Shown here: in pieces, positions 26,619 through 36,366 of the stretch | Layout of the letters: every line of letters starts with the position of its first letter | Numbering within the stretch: the first letter of the stretch is position 1 | From: Rhodospirillaceae bacterium | GTDB taxonomy: Bacteria; Pseudomonadota; Alphaproteobacteria; UBA8366; Aestuariispiraceae | NCBI GenBank assembly: GCA_002709955.1 | Contig: PAQY01000016.1 | Coordinates: forward strand, 124,001-188,000 | DNA length: 64,000 nt | Direction: 5' to 3' | The notes under the pieces: model-generated | Database searches by the model: none | Seen by the model: only the letters and a program-made list of their open reading frames with translations | Told to the model about the DNA's origin: nothing | Program-made: the position numbers and the translations under genes

Positions 26619-27917
26619 TTGATTTCAGAATCCCGTGATAACGGCCTGGATGCCACGAACCGGACCTGGTTGTTCTTTATTGCGGCGGTTTGTCTGGGGG
26701 CGGCTGTGCCTGCATTGATCATCGGCAAGGCAGCCATGGCACCCTTTTTTGGGTTCGGCGTTCTGTGTGCGGGGATCGGGCTGATCCAATCATCAAGGTC
26801 GGGTCGGGATCGTTCTTGGGTTTTGGCGGGTTTGACGGCGCCACTGGCCTGGGCTGCATATCTGTTTATCGGATGCCTTGTGTTGAGCGCGGTTCTGTCC
26901 GACCATTCTGGAAAAGCGCTTGGTATTCCTGTGCGTGTTGCCTTGACATTGGGGGCGGGGTTCCTGTGTTTTCAGCTCTTTTCCCGATCGCCTTTGGCCC
27001 TGACCCTTGCCTGTAAGACACTTGTTATCACCAGCGTTATTGCCCTATCGATCGTTGTCTTTAGTCAATATTTACCGGATTTGATTGACCTTGTCCGACG
27101 ACAGCTAGGGCTTGCGACCCCGTTTGATGCCCCCAGAGCGTATAAGATGTTTGCCTCTGCCACGATTTGTCTGTTGCCGATCGTGCTTTGGGCCGGGCAG
27201 CGATTGGGCTCGGTTTGGATGGGACTTGGCCTGGTCACAGTGCCGCTGACCGCATTGGTAATCTATGGCAATGGCATCGAAACCAGCCAGTCGGCCATTT
27301 CAGGGATCCTGGGGGGCAGTTTGTTGTTGGTGCTGGTCCTCATTGGCCTGCGCCTGAAAGCAGGGCAGCGCCGGGCGCTGATTGCGGGGGTCGTCCTTCT
27401 GGCGATGGCGGTTGGGGCCTATATCTTAACCCATGTGCCATCGCCGCCGGTGGTGGAAAATCAACCCCCCGCCCTGCCCTTGCCAGACTGGCACCGACAG
27501 GTCATCTGGGGCTTCACATGGGATGTTTTTCTGAACAACCCCATATTTGGCGTTGGCCCCAATACGGTCAATAGGGTGCCCGGTGCCAGTGAGATCGTAC
27601 CAGGATTGAATCAGGAATATATCCCGGCCCATCCGCATAATTTCATTCTGGAAATTGCGTCTGAAAGTGGCGTGGTTGGTTTGTTGGCGCTGATCGCCGT
27701 GCTGGTCATTCTGTTGAAAATGCTGTTCCAGATCGCCGCCAGCAGCATTTCAGTCGCCAATAGGTCTCGCCCAGCGGCTTATGCCGGTATTTTCCTGATG
27801 GGGGCATTCTGGACCAGTTCCCTGTCGAATTTCTCCATCTGGTCGGCCTGGTGGTTGGCCAGTTTTGTGCTGTTGATCAGCCTCCCCCTGGCTGCCGCCC
27901 GGTCTCGTCACGGATGA
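26619..27917 (+). CDS. O-antigen ligase / Wzy-like membrane protein
   Basis: Polytopic membrane protein of 432 residues with about ten hydrophobic helices. The loop with HPHNFILEIASESGVVG and the preceding GVGPNTVNRVPG are the Wzy_C signature of O-antigen ligases and polymerases. These join or polymerise undecaprenyl-linked glycans at the periplasmic face. No other polysaccharide genes are nearby, so its glycan partner is encoded elsewhere. Start is TTG at 26619, preceded by GGAAAG. Confidence 0.82.
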   Translation: MISESRDNGLDATNRTWLFFIAAVCLGAAVPALIIGKAAMAPFFGFGVLCAGIGLIQSSRSGRDRSWVLAGLTAPLAWAAYLFIGCLVLSAVLSDHSGKALGIPVRVALTLGAGFLCFQLFSRSPLALTLACKTLVITSVIALSIVVFSQYLPDLIDLVRRQLGLATPFDAPRAYKMFASATICLLPIVLWAGQRLGSVWMGLGLVTVPLTALVIYGNGIETSQSAISGILGGSLLLVLVLIGLRLKAGQRRALIAGVVLLAMAVGAYILTHVPSPPVVENQPPALPLPDWHRQVIWGFTWDVFLNNPIFGVGPNTVNRVPGASEIVPGLNQEYIPAHPHNFILEIASESGVVGLLALIAVLVILLKMLFQIAASSISVANRSRPAAYAGIFLMGAFWTSSLSNFSIWSAWWLASFVLLISLPLAAARSRHG

Positions 27918-28065
27918 ACCGGCCCGGCATGCTCATTCCGGGCGTGTCCAATATCGACCATTAAAATGTCCATTCCGGGGCTAACGGCGCAGGCCAGCAG
28001 ACTCGTTTGATGGCGGTTGCCAGGGGTTCGCCTATTTTGCATGCACTGTTGGGGGAGATACGACT

Positions 28066-29610
28066 ATGCGTCCCGCACTGAAAGTTCTGGATGGCCAAAG
28101 CTATGATGTTATCGTCATAGGGGCGGGTGCGGTCGGGTGTTCTTCGGCACAGCATTTGGCGGCGCTTGGCTATAAGGTGCTGTTACTGGACAAAAGTGAC
28201 ATTGCCAGCGGCACGTCCAGCCGATCCAGCCGGTTGCTGTATTGTGGGCTTGCCTATTTTTCCCCGGATTTCCCACTGTGGCAGTATATCCTGCATCCGC
28301 GTGAGCTTTTTCAGCGGGTTAAGACTGCGCGGCTGGCGATGAAGTGCCGCACCGAATTGGTAAAGACCATGCCGGAAAGACTGCGCCACGCCACATTCTT
28401 TTTTCCCGTGTTTCGCGGGGGGGCGTTTCCGGGATGGAAGGTTGATCTGGGATATCGCGCACTTGGCCTGTTTGGCAGTCGCGACGCCCCGCTGGCCTAT
28501 CGCCGTGTGTCCGCAGAAAAGGCGGCAGAAGAATTTCCGCTTATTCGTTTTATGGATCGCACGCGCCTGACCTCTACGGCGGTGTTTCGGGAATATTCCT
28601 ATTTCTGGCCGGAACGCATTTTGTCGGATACCGCGCTGGATGCTGAACGCCTGGGCGCGACGCTGCGCACCTATTGTGCTGTTAGAAATTTGCAGCATGA
28701 CAAGGACACCGGTTGGACCCTGGACCTGGAGGAATCAGCGCCCGGGCAGAACGGGACAGCACAGGTACATAGCCGGATGGTGATCAACGCCACGGGTCCC
28801 TGGATTGATCGATTGATCGGGCGGGTCAGCAATCAGGCGCGACGCCGCCTGACCGGGTTAAAGGGCGTCAACCTGTTGGTGCGCCTGCCAGATGCGTTTA
28901 AAGGTCATGGTCTTGAGACGATCAGTTCCCTGAAACATCCATTCTATATGTTTCCTTGGGGGGATCATCATTACTTTGGCCCGACCGATACCGTGTTTGA
29001 GGGAGACCCCGATACCGTCCGCGTTGAAGCCGATGAGGTGGACTATCTGCTGGGGGAGGCGAACAGACTGTTTCCCAGCCTGAACCTGACGGAAAAGGAT
29101 GTGGTTTATCGCTGGTCCGGGGTGCGTCCGCGCACAAATTCCGACAATCATTCCGGGTCCAAGGCATTGACGATCCATGACCTGGCAGAGGACGGGCTGC
29201 CTGATATGCTGGCGGTCACGGGCACACCGATCATGGTGCATCGCCATGCAGGCAGAGAGATCGCCAAGCGCGTCAAAAAGCGGTTGCACCCCACAGGCAC
29301 CCCCCAGGCGTTAAGCTATGCCGCGCGGCTTATGCCCGCAGATATTCGAACCGAGTCCGGCGTGTCAGAGGCTGAGATTCTGCATGCGGTGCGCACCGAA
29401 CATGTCGTGACATTGACGGATCTGATCATGCGGCGGCTGCCAACCGGATGGAAGCCGGATATGGGATTTGATGATGTGGAGCGGATCTGTGCCATCGCCG
29501 CCACCGAATTGAACTGGAGCCCCGCGCGTCAGAAGCAGGAATGTGAAGCCTATCGCGCCCAGTGCCTGGAGAATTTTGAACCGCGATTATCGGCAGATCC
29601 ACAATCCTGA
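28066..29610 (+). CDS. GlpD-like FAD-dependent glycerol-3-phosphate dehydrogenase
   Basis: FAD oxidoreductase of 514 residues. The dinucleotide motif DVIVIGAGAVGCSSAQHLA is followed by the GlpD-type DIASGTSSRSSRLLYCGL, close to the family's GTSS-x-S-x-LIHGGLRYL. Further blocks are VINATGPWIDRL, FPWGDHHYFGPTDT, YRWSGVRPR and a C-terminal all-helical domain (HVVTLTDLIMRRL). It would pass electrons from glycerol-3-phosphate or a related polyol phosphate to quinone. Some active-site residues differ from E. coli GlpD, so the substrate is uncertain; no glycerol kinase or transporter is nearby. Confidence 0.8.
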   Translation: MRPALKVLDGQSYDVIVIGAGAVGCSSAQHLAALGYKVLLLDKSDIASGTSSRSSRLLYCGLAYFSPDFPLWQYILHPRELFQRVKTARLAMKCRTELVKTMPERLRHATFFFPVFRGGAFPGWKVDLGYRALGLFGSRDAPLAYRRVSAEKAAEEFPLIRFMDRTRLTSTAVFREYSYFWPERILSDTALDAERLGATLRTYCAVRNLQHDKDTGWTLDLEESAPGQNGTAQVHSRMVINATGPWIDRLIGRVSNQARRRLTGLKGVNLLVRLPDAFKGHGLETISSLKHPFYMFPWGDHHYFGPTDTVFEGDPDTVRVEADEVDYLLGEANRLFPSLNLTEKDVVYRWSGVRPRTNSDNHSGSKALTIHDLAEDGLPDMLAVTGTPIMVHRHAGREIAKRVKKRLHPTGTPQALSYAARLMPADIRTESGVSEAEILHAVRTEHVVTLTDLIMRRLPTGWKPDMGFDDVERICAIAATELNWSPARQKQECEAYRAQCLENFEPRLSADPQS

Positions 29611-29665
29611 CCCCTGACCTGATCCTTGGCCTGCTGGCATGCCCTATGACAAAGACCGTTGACTC

Positions 29666-30628
29666 ATGAAGCTAGACTTTATCGATGCCGCCGCAATTCA
29701 CACTCTGCTGGATTGGCCGTACCTGATCGACTCAATGCGCCAGGCCCATCGGGAGGTGGTGCCAATGATCGGTCGTCTGGCATTGGAAAGCCCCCATCCT
29801 GATCGCCAGTCTGATCTGTTGATTGCTGCCCCTGCCTGGATACCCGGTCAGGATCTGGGCTGTAAGCTGATTACGTCCTTCCCGGACAATGTTGCCCGGC
29901 ATGGGGTGCCAACGGTCAATTCCATCTATGCCGTGTTTGATCCACAGACAGGGCGGCCCCGCGCTATTCTGGATGGGGAGGCGATGATCTTTCGCAAAAC
30001 TGCGGCGACATCCGCCCTGGGGGCGGATTATCTGGCGGCACCTGACGCGAAATTCATGCTGATGGTCGGGGCAGGGGCCCTGGCCCCATATGTCATTCAG
30101 GCCATGCGCGCGGTTCGGCCAGGACTGGAAGAAGTGCGCATTTGGAATCGCACCCCCGAAAAAGCGCAACACCTGGCCCAGCGCATGGACAGTCCGCAAT
30201 GCAAAGTCGTTGCGGTACAGAATCGCGATTCATCCCTGGAATGGGCAGATATCGTTGTTGCTGCGACCATGTCGGATACACCGATTATTGCGGGATCGGC
30301 GCTTCGAGATGGGGCGCATGTGAATTTGATCGGGTCCTTCACGGCGGCGATGCGGGAAGGCGATGATGCCCTGTTGACCCGGTCGGATCTGTATATCGAT
30401 CACCGTGCGCGGGCGGCGGGAAATGGTGAGTTTAAAGCGGCGCTGGAAAGCGGATTGATATCACAGGATGATTTGTTGGGAGATCTGTTTGATATCGTCA
30501 AATTGACCCCATCCAGCGCCGAATCCGGATGTCTGGCGAATCCGGGTGGTGTAACCCTGTTCAAGAATGCGGGGGCATCCCATCTGGACCTGTTCACGGC
30601 GCGCGCGCTGATGGCGCGATATGCTTGA
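29666..30628 (+). CDS. Ornithine cyclodeaminase / mu-crystallin family protein
   Basis: NAD(P)-dependent protein of 320 residues. Family features are GCKLITSFPDN, the Lys-containing IFRKTAATSALGADYLA, the Rossmann motif MVGAGALAPYVIQAM, and IWNRTPEKAQHLA. Members act as ornithine cyclodeaminase, alanine dehydrogenase, ketimine reductase or pyrroline-2-carboxylate reductase; sequence alone does not decide. It follows the GlpD-like gene after 55 bases and converges on the GlxA-type regulator of the catabolic block. Proximity to that block and to amine genes would fit a cyclic-imine reductase. Confidence 0.85.
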   Translation: MKLDFIDAAAIHTLLDWPYLIDSMRQAHREVVPMIGRLALESPHPDRQSDLLIAAPAWIPGQDLGCKLITSFPDNVARHGVPTVNSIYAVFDPQTGRPRAILDGEAMIFRKTAATSALGADYLAAPDAKFMLMVGAGALAPYVIQAMRAVRPGLEEVRIWNRTPEKAQHLAQRMDSPQCKVVAVQNRDSSLEWADIVVAATMSDTPIIAGSALRDGAHVNLIGSFTAAMREGDDALLTRSDLYIDHRARAAGNGEFKAALESGLISQDDLLGDLFDIVKLTPSSAESGCLANPGGVTLFKNAGASHLDLFTARALMARYA

Positions 30629-30644
30629 CAGAAATTGTGTGCCG

Positions 30645-31670
30645 TCAGATCAGGCGGATCGGGTCCATCTGTTGTTGATTGGGATGAAGGTCCTGCAGCG
30701 GTGAAAAGGTTGAATTCAGCCCTTTGATATCAGCCGTGATCCGATCGTGGCTGGGTGTAGAGCCAAAGGTTTCACGATAGCGGCGCAGAAAGTGGGAATA
30801 GGACCCAAAGCCGCATCGCGTCGAAATGGTTGCCAAATCAATCTTGGTTGCCTTGATCAGCTTGCGGGCACGGGCCAGGCGGATCAGGCGATAATGTTCT
30901 GCTGCCGTACAATGCATCGATTGCAGGAAAACTCGATCCAGTTGCCGCCGGGACAGTCTCAGTTTCGTCGCGATATCCTCCACCAGCAAGGGGGGGTCTA
31001 AATGCTGCTCCATGATTTTGCAGCAATTCCGAACCGCCAAGGGCAGGCCGCTATGGCTTGACGTAAACATATCGTCCAGGAATGTCGCACTTTCACGCCG
31101 ATACGGATGGATCAGCATATTGGCGACGCGCGCCTCAACATCCGGTCCCAATTGTTCCCGAATAAGGGCCAGCATCATGTCCAGACAGGCGGTACCCCCG
31201 GCGGCGGTCATGCGGGTCGGGCTGAAGGTAAAGACCTGGCGGATGAAACTGACATCGGGAAACAGCTGTGCAAATAGCGGGAAATTGTTGAAATGGGCCG
31301 TGACGGAATGGCCATTCAGCACGCCCGCGCGGGCCAGATGATAGACGCCGCTTTCAATGGACCCCAGCCGCATCCCATGGCGGTCAAAGCGCCGGATCAA
31401 GTGTTGGGTCGTGTCCCGCAAATACTGGTCATGATGAAAACTGCAGCACACGATCAGGTTGTCAGCATCATGTTGTGTTGAGACATGACCATGGGTCGCC
31501 ACAACCGGCATCCCCCCGGAAGACGGCACGATGTCCTTGTCATCGTGAACGATGCGAACATCGAATTTCGGTTCAGTGAACAGGGAATTGGCAACACGCA
31601 ACGCCTCAATCGCATTCGTGAATCCCAAAAGCTGGAATTCTGGAAACAGCAGAAAGGCGATCTTGTACAA
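30645..31670 (-). CDS. GlxA-type AraC regulator (DJ-1/PfpI domain plus HTH)
   Basis: Protein of 341 residues: an N-terminal amidotransferase-like ligand domain (about 1-190) and a C-terminal AraC double helix-turn-helix (about 210-310; LLVEDIATKLRLSRRQLDRVF and CGFGSYSHFLRRYRETFG). The nucleophile-elbow region reads GSIESGVYHLARAG without Cys, so the first domain is sensory, not catalytic. Such regulators often control catabolism of betaines, carnitine or arginine. It is the last gene of a leftward run headed by the flavin oxidoreductase gene and is probably its activator. Confidence 0.88.
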   Translation of the reverse strand: MYKIAFLLFPEFQLLGFTNAIEALRVANSLFTEPKFDVRIVHDDKDIVPSSGGMPVVATHGHVSTQHDADNLIVCCSFHHDQYLRDTTQHLIRRFDRHGMRLGSIESGVYHLARAGVLNGHSVTAHFNNFPLFAQLFPDVSFIRQVFTFSPTRMTAAGGTACLDMMLALIREQLGPDVEARVANMLIHPYRRESATFLDDMFTSSHSGLPLAVRNCCKIMEQHLDPPLLVEDIATKLRLSRRQLDRVFLQSMHCTAAEHYRLIRLARARKLIKATKIDLATISTRCGFGSYSHFLRRYRETFGSTPSHDRITADIKGLNSTFSPLQDLHPNQQQMDPIRLI

Positions 31671-31680
31671 GCCGGTCTCC

Positions 31681-32847
31681 CTAAAGGTTGATTTCCTGAA
31701 ACAGGCTGTCGCTTAAGGCGTCGTGGTCCAGTTCCACACCATAACCCGGCGCATCGCTGATGGGCATCGCGCCATTTGTGACGGTGGCTTCCACAGGATT
31801 TTTAAGGACTTGGCGGTATCCGTCAATGCGGTCCCAATAGGGGAAGTGTTCCTGGAAGTAAAAGTTGGGAATGGAGGCACTGAAATGCATGCCAATTGCG
31901 GTGGATAGCGGGCTTGCGCAGATATGGGGTTGCACCTTCAGGCTATAGGCCTCCCCCATCGCTGCAATTTTCCGCGCTTCCAGAATGCCGCCTGTATTGC
32001 CGATATCGGGCTGCAATATATCGACGCACCGGCTTTCCAGCAGGTTTCGGAATCCATAGCGGGTGTACAGTCTTTCCCCAACCGCCAGGCGCTGGGGAAT
32101 GGCATCGGCAATCTTTCGTAAGGTCTGAATGTCCCCTGGCTCGCAGGGTTCTTCGACGAATGACAGGCCGTAGCGATCTGCCTCCCGGCAGAAGCGGATC
32201 GTATCATCCGGTGCCAGGGCAGATGCCAGATCGACCATGATCTCGACATCATCGCCAACGGCGGATCGCACCGCCGCCAGATTCTTAAGGGCGCGTGGCA
32301 CAATATCGGGGGCATCTGTCCCACGCCGGACCGGATGCTTCAGCCGACCGGTCGGCAGGATGGTGACGAAAGGATAGAATTTGATCGCCTTGTACCCATC
32401 CCGAACCGTGGCTTCGGCCATTCCGGGCAGGTCATCATCACTTTTCGCGCCAAAATACCAGCCATTGGAATAACAGCGCAGCGTATCGCGAACGCGCCCG
32501 CCCAGCAGCTCATAGACTGGGACATTCAGGGCCCGTGACTTAATGTCGATAAGCGCCTGTTCGACAGCGCTGAGACCTGCAAAAAAGAACGGCCCACCGC
32601 CTTTTGCCCAAAAGCTGGTATCGTAAATTTCTGTCCAGATGCGTTCTGTCGGCATTGGGTCAATCCCGCCGGACAGGTGTTTCTGGACCATTTCCTGGAT
32701 CATTGGGGCCGCTGTGGCGCTTCCCAGGCCATAGGCAACGCCTGCCTCTCCCAATCCGGTTACGCCGGAATCTGTTGTCAGTTCCAAAAGAACCGGGCTT
32801 AACCCACCGCTGTTGAATTGCCAGATACGCGCTTTTGTCAGTTTCAT
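31681..32847 (-). CDS. Mandelate racemase/muconate lactonizing enzyme family protein
   Basis: Enolase-superfamily enzyme of 388 residues. The three metal-binding acids appear as D in EIMVDLAS, E in LSFVEEPCEPGD and E in AVGERLYTR, and the catalytic His in KVQPHICASPLS. The N-terminal base site reads GYKAIKFYP, so the second Lys of a K-x-K pair is Tyr, which suggests a dehydratase or unusual epimerase rather than MLE. The open frame continues 81 codons upstream into non-homologous sequence; ATG at 32847 starts with the family-typical MKLTKARIW. It ends 10 bases before the GlxA-type gene's start. Confidence 0.88.
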   Translation of the reverse strand: MKLTKARIWQFNSGGLSPVLLELTTDSGVTGLGEAGVAYGLGSATAAPMIQEMVQKHLSGGIDPMPTERIWTEIYDTSFWAKGGGPFFFAGLSAVEQALIDIKSRALNVPVYELLGGRVRDTLRCYSNGWYFGAKSDDDLPGMAEATVRDGYKAIKFYPFVTILPTGRLKHPVRRGTDAPDIVPRALKNLAAVRSAVGDDVEIMVDLASALAPDDTIRFCREADRYGLSFVEEPCEPGDIQTLRKIADAIPQRLAVGERLYTRYGFRNLLESRCVDILQPDIGNTGGILEARKIAAMGEAYSLKVQPHICASPLSTAIGMHFSASIPNFYFQEHFPYWDRIDGYRQVLKNPVEATVTNGAMPISDAPGYGVELDHDALSDSLFQEINL

Positions 32848-32878
32848 TCTTGCACCTTTATTGGTTGGCCTGTTGGCG

Positions 32879-34900
32879 TCAGATGGCCCGGCTGATCCGG
32901 TTTGCTTCCAGGATGGCGGCATAGATATCCCGCGATGATACGGCGTCCCCGATGCGGAACAGATCAAAACCTGATTTTTCTGTTGGTTCTGGCATACGGA
33001 TCGACGCAAGATCTTCAGGATCATGGACGCCCGAATTGCGGGATTCATTGCGCAAATCCTGGAACACAGAATCAATCGGTATTGTCCCATGATCCAGGAT
33101 CAATCGGTCACATTCTATGGTGCTTTCCTCCTCCGTCAGTTCATTCTGGAAAATCGCTGCAATGCGATTGCCGCGCTTTTCCGTTGCGATCAGCCGCTGA
33201 TCGGGAATGATGGTCACCCCTGCCTTATACAGGCTTTTCATCACATGGGGACGCTCCAGATAGCTCATTTCCTTACCGAATTGCTCGTCTGGGGTGACAA
33301 CTGTCAGGCGTTGTCCAGCCTCTGCCAGCATTTCCGCGACGCTGGCCCCGGTAATGGTGCCCAGGGCATCGTATAGCAGGATATCGCCTGATCCTTCGCG
33401 TGTGTCTTCCAACAGGTCCCAAACGGTCTCAGGCGGTACGTCTGCTTTGACCGCATCTTCCATCGCATCCGGAATGCCGCCTGTTGCAACGATCACCACA
33501 TCCGGGTCGGTCGCGCGGATGTCTTCGGCTTCTGCGAAGGTGTTGTAGTGAATTTCAACGCCCAGCTTTTCCAGTTCGGAAACGCGCCAGTCGATGATGC
33601 CGATCAGGTCGCGACGGCGTGGCGCGCGTGTTGCCAACAGTAATTGTCCCCCCGCTTTCGCGCCTGCTTCGAATATCGTCACCTTATGACCCCGCGCGGC
33701 GGCGACGCGCGCCGCTTCCAGACCGCCTGGGCCTGCGCCGATTACGGTCACGCGACGGGGCGTTTCCGTTGGTGTCAGGTCGATTGGCATGATGGTTTCA
33801 TTGCCAATGGAGGGATTATGGATGCACCGCCGATGCCAGGAGCAATAGGTCGCCCCGACACAGGGTCGAATGCGGTCTTCCTGCCCCGCAGCCAGTTTTT
33901 TGCCAATCTGGGGGTCGGCAATATGGGCGCGGGTCATGCCGACCATATCCAGCAACCCGTCTGTGATGGCATAGCGGGCGGTTGCCATATCGTTGATCCG
34001 CGCGGCATGGAAGATCGGCTTGGACAGCATGCCCTTCATCGCGGCCACATGGCGCAATTGCGGGGCCAGTCCGACATGCATGCCGGGCATATAATTTGCC
34101 AGTCCCAAATGCGTATCAATCCGCCCAAAGGTCAGGTTGAAGAAATCGACCAATCCACTGCGGTCATATAATTGCGCGATTTCAGCATAATCAGCAGAGG
34201 TCATCCCCTCTTCCCGACCTTCACCGACAGCCATGCGCAGGCCGACGGGATAATCATCGCCAACCTGGCGGCGCACTTCTTCCAGGGCCATAATGCCAAA
34301 GCGACATCGGTTTTCCAGCGATCCGCCGAATTCATCTTCCCGCTTGTTGATTTCCGGCGACCAGAATTGACCGATCAGATGGTTATGAACATGCAGTTCC
34401 AGACCATCCAACCCGCCTTCTTTACAGCGTCGGGCGGCCTGACCAAAGTCATGAACCACACGCTGGATATCCGCATGGTCCATCGCGCGGGTGAAGCCCC
34501 GGTGGGACGGTTCGCGAAAGCGGGATGGGGCGATTGTTGGCAGCCAGCGGTCCGCGCGCCAGTGGCTGCGCCCGCCCAGATGCGTTAGTTGACACATGAC
34601 CGCTGCGCCGTGCCGGTGGACCCGTTTCGCCATGCCTTCCAGGAATGGAATGACCGCATCCGTGCCCAGATTCAACTGATTAAAGACCGATCCGGAATCT
34701 GGCGATACGTTGGACGATCCGCCAAACATGGTCAGCCCGATACCGCCCCGGGCCTTTTCTTCATGATAGGCCTGGTAAGCATCGGCGGGCATACCGTCCT
34801 TGCCATACCCGATTGCGTGGCTGGTGCTCATGATACGATTGCGGAAAACAAGCTGCTTTAATTGAAAGGGCTGTAGCAGCGGATCCTGATTGGCGTCCAA
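32879..34900 (-). CDS. NADH:flavin oxidoreductase with Fe-S and NAD(P) domains (TMADH/dienoyl-CoA-reductase type)
   Basis: About 673 residues. The N-terminal FMN TIM barrel (to about 340) has the block HNHLIGQFWSPEINKR followed by DEFGGSLENR. An Fe-S loop CVGATYC...C replaces the usual C-x2-C-x2-C pattern at one position, as I recall for N-methylproline-demethylase-like members. A C-terminal dinucleotide domain starts VTVIGAGPGGLEAARVAAA. Possible substrates are N-methylated amines or enoyl-CoAs. TTG at 34900 is preferred as start: GGAG lies seven bases before it and the protein then begins DANQDPLLQPFQLK as in homologues. Thirty-one bases separate it from the enolase-family gene. Confidence 0.86.
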   Translation of the reverse strand: MDANQDPLLQPFQLKQLVFRNRIMSTSHAIGYGKDGMPADAYQAYHEEKARGGIGLTMFGGSSNVSPDSGSVFNQLNLGTDAVIPFLEGMAKRVHRHGAAVMCQLTHLGGRSHWRADRWLPTIAPSRFREPSHRGFTRAMDHADIQRVVHDFGQAARRCKEGGLDGLELHVHNHLIGQFWSPEINKREDEFGGSLENRCRFGIMALEEVRRQVGDDYPVGLRMAVGEGREEGMTSADYAEIAQLYDRSGLVDFFNLTFGRIDTHLGLANYMPGMHVGLAPQLRHVAAMKGMLSKPIFHAARINDMATARYAITDGLLDMVGMTRAHIADPQIGKKLAAGQEDRIRPCVGATYCSWHRRCIHNPSIGNETIMPIDLTPTETPRRVTVIGAGPGGLEAARVAAARGHKVTIFEAGAKAGGQLLLATRAPRRRDLIGIIDWRVSELEKLGVEIHYNTFAEAEDIRATDPDVVIVATGGIPDAMEDAVKADVPPETVWDLLEDTREGSGDILLYDALGTITGASVAEMLAEAGQRLTVVTPDEQFGKEMSYLERPHVMKSLYKAGVTIIPDQRLIATEKRGNRIAAIFQNELTEEESTIECDRLILDHGTIPIDSVFQDLRNESRNSGVHDPEDLASIRMPEPTEKSGFDLFRIGDAVSSRDIYAAILEANRISRAI

Positions 34901-35190
34901 GGAACGTCTCCATGGCTGAAAGATAGAGGGGATGGGTGGCATTATCATTCTAGTTTGAGGCTGAGCGTCCAGCAGGATGCGGGCTGCTGCTACGCCTAAA
35001 TTGGACATAGTATATGCCTATTTTAGACATTTCTGTCCATTTTGTGTTGGTTCTGGTGCAGCACGGTCGCCCGAGGACCTGCCATGTTGCATAAGGGTTC
35101 ATCCGCGTGAAGAATGGGCGGAGAGACACCAGACACGATCAGGAGATGTGATGCGGTCGCACTGTACCCTTTTGCATGGGATGGATTTGA
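34901..35190. promoter_or_regulatory. Divergent control region with TGGACA/TGTCCA inverted repeat
   Basis: A 290-base region between the flavin oxidoreductase and racemase genes, transcribed apart. It holds an inverted repeat with arms 34998-35007 and 35034-35043 (core TGGACA...TGTCCA) around an AT-rich centre that also contains TATATGC, a heptamer shared with the palindrome upstream of dctP. No convincing gene is present. It probably contains both promoters and the binding site of a local regulator. Confidence 0.4.
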
Positions 35191-36366
35191 ATGCCTGATC
35201 GCGCAGGCCCATTAAGCGGCGTTAAAATTGTTGAACTGACAGGCATTGGTCCGGTCCCCTATGCCGCGATGATTATGGCAGATTTGGGGGCTGAGGTTAT
35301 CCGTATCGACCGACCGGGGGGGTATCCGGCCCCAGATCCATTGCTGGATTTTGCGGCCATGGACCGCGCATCAATCTTTTACCGGTCGCGCCCCATGATC
35401 CGGGTGGATTTGAAAAGTCAGGCGGGGAAGGACCTGGTGATGCGCCTGATCGGTACAGCCGATGCGGCGATAGAGGGATACCGCCCTGGAACGATGGAGC
35501 GTCTGGGGCTGGGCCCGGAACCATGCCATGCGTTGAATCCGGCGCTGGCCTATATCCGTGTGACGGGTTGGGGACAGTCGGGCCCAATGGCCCAAATGGC
35601 CGGGCATGATATGAATTATATCGGCGTGTCTGGCGCGCTGTCCCTGTTCGCACGCAATGGGGCGCCGGTACAGGGCATTCCACCCCTGATCGGGGATATG
35701 GCGGGTGGGGCGCTGTTTGCGGTGATTGGTTGCCTGTCAGCGGTTCTGCATGCCCGCAGTACCGGTCAGGGTCAGGTCGTGGACGCCAGTATTGTTGATG
35801 GATCGGCCAATCTGTTCACGTTGTTATCGGCCCTGGCGGCGATGGGGCTGCATGATATCCAGGCGGGGGGCAATGTGCTGGATGGTGGTCGGCATTATTA
35901 CCGGACCTATATCTGCGCCGATGGGAAACCCCTGGCGGTGGGTGCCATTGAACCCGCCTTCCGCAAGGTTCTGCTGGAGCGACTGGACCTTGCCAAAGAT
36001 CCCAGATTTTGGTCCGGCACCGCTGATGATGAGGCGTATTGTACCGCAACCCTGTCTGCCCGATTTGCCAGTCAGAACAGGAGCTATTGGATCGACCTGT
36101 TTGATGGAAGCGACGGCTGTGTGACACCGGTTCTGACCCTGGAAGAAGCACCCACACAGGCCCATAATGTGGCCCGCCAGGTTTTTTGCGATGTCGATGG
36201 TGTTGTTCAGGCCGCCCCCGCGCCCCGGTTTGATAAGACACCAGGCGCGATTTCTGTAAGTCCGACTGCGGCCAGCATCAGTGATCCTGTCGCCTTGCGC
36301 AGTTGGGGCATTTCGGAAGCGGAAATAGAAACCCTGATCGCCCAGGGTGACCCCAAAGGGCTCTAA
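35191..36366 (+). CDS. Alpha-methylacyl-CoA racemase (CaiB/BaiF family)
   Basis: Protein of 391 residues of CoA-transferase family III, but with racemase-type active-site residues: His and Asp in GHDMNYIGVSGAL, Asp in IGDMAGGALFA, and Glu in VGAIEPAF. These match the His/Asp/Glu set of alpha-methylacyl-CoA racemase, which inverts the 2-methyl centre of acyl-CoAs. The CoA-transferase catalytic Asp context is not evident. It is the only rightward gene in this catabolic block and converges with marR, overlapping it by 4 bases. Confidence 0.85.
   Translation: MPDRAGPLSGVKIVELTGIGPVPYAAMIMADLGAEVIRIDRPGGYPAPDPLLDFAAMDRASIFYRSRPMIRVDLKSQAGKDLVMRLIGTADAAIEGYRPGTMERLGLGPEPCHALNPALAYIRVTGWGQSGPMAQMAGHDMNYIGVSGALSLFARNGAPVQGIPPLIGDMAGGALFAVIGCLSAVLHARSTGQGQVVDASIVDGSANLFTLLSALAAMGLHDIQAGGNVLDGGRHYYRTYICADGKPLAVGAIEPAFRKVLLERLDLAKDPRFWSGTADDEAYCTATLSARFASQNRSYWIDLFDGSDGCVTPVLTLEEAPTQAHNVARQVFCDVDGVVQAAPAPRFDKTPGAISVSPTAASISDPVALRSWGISEAEIETLIAQGDPKGL

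Noticed and set aside
35191-36366. L-carnitine CoA-transferase (CaiB)
   Set aside because: The active-site His/Asp/Glu segments match alpha-methylacyl-CoA racemase rather than the transferase.
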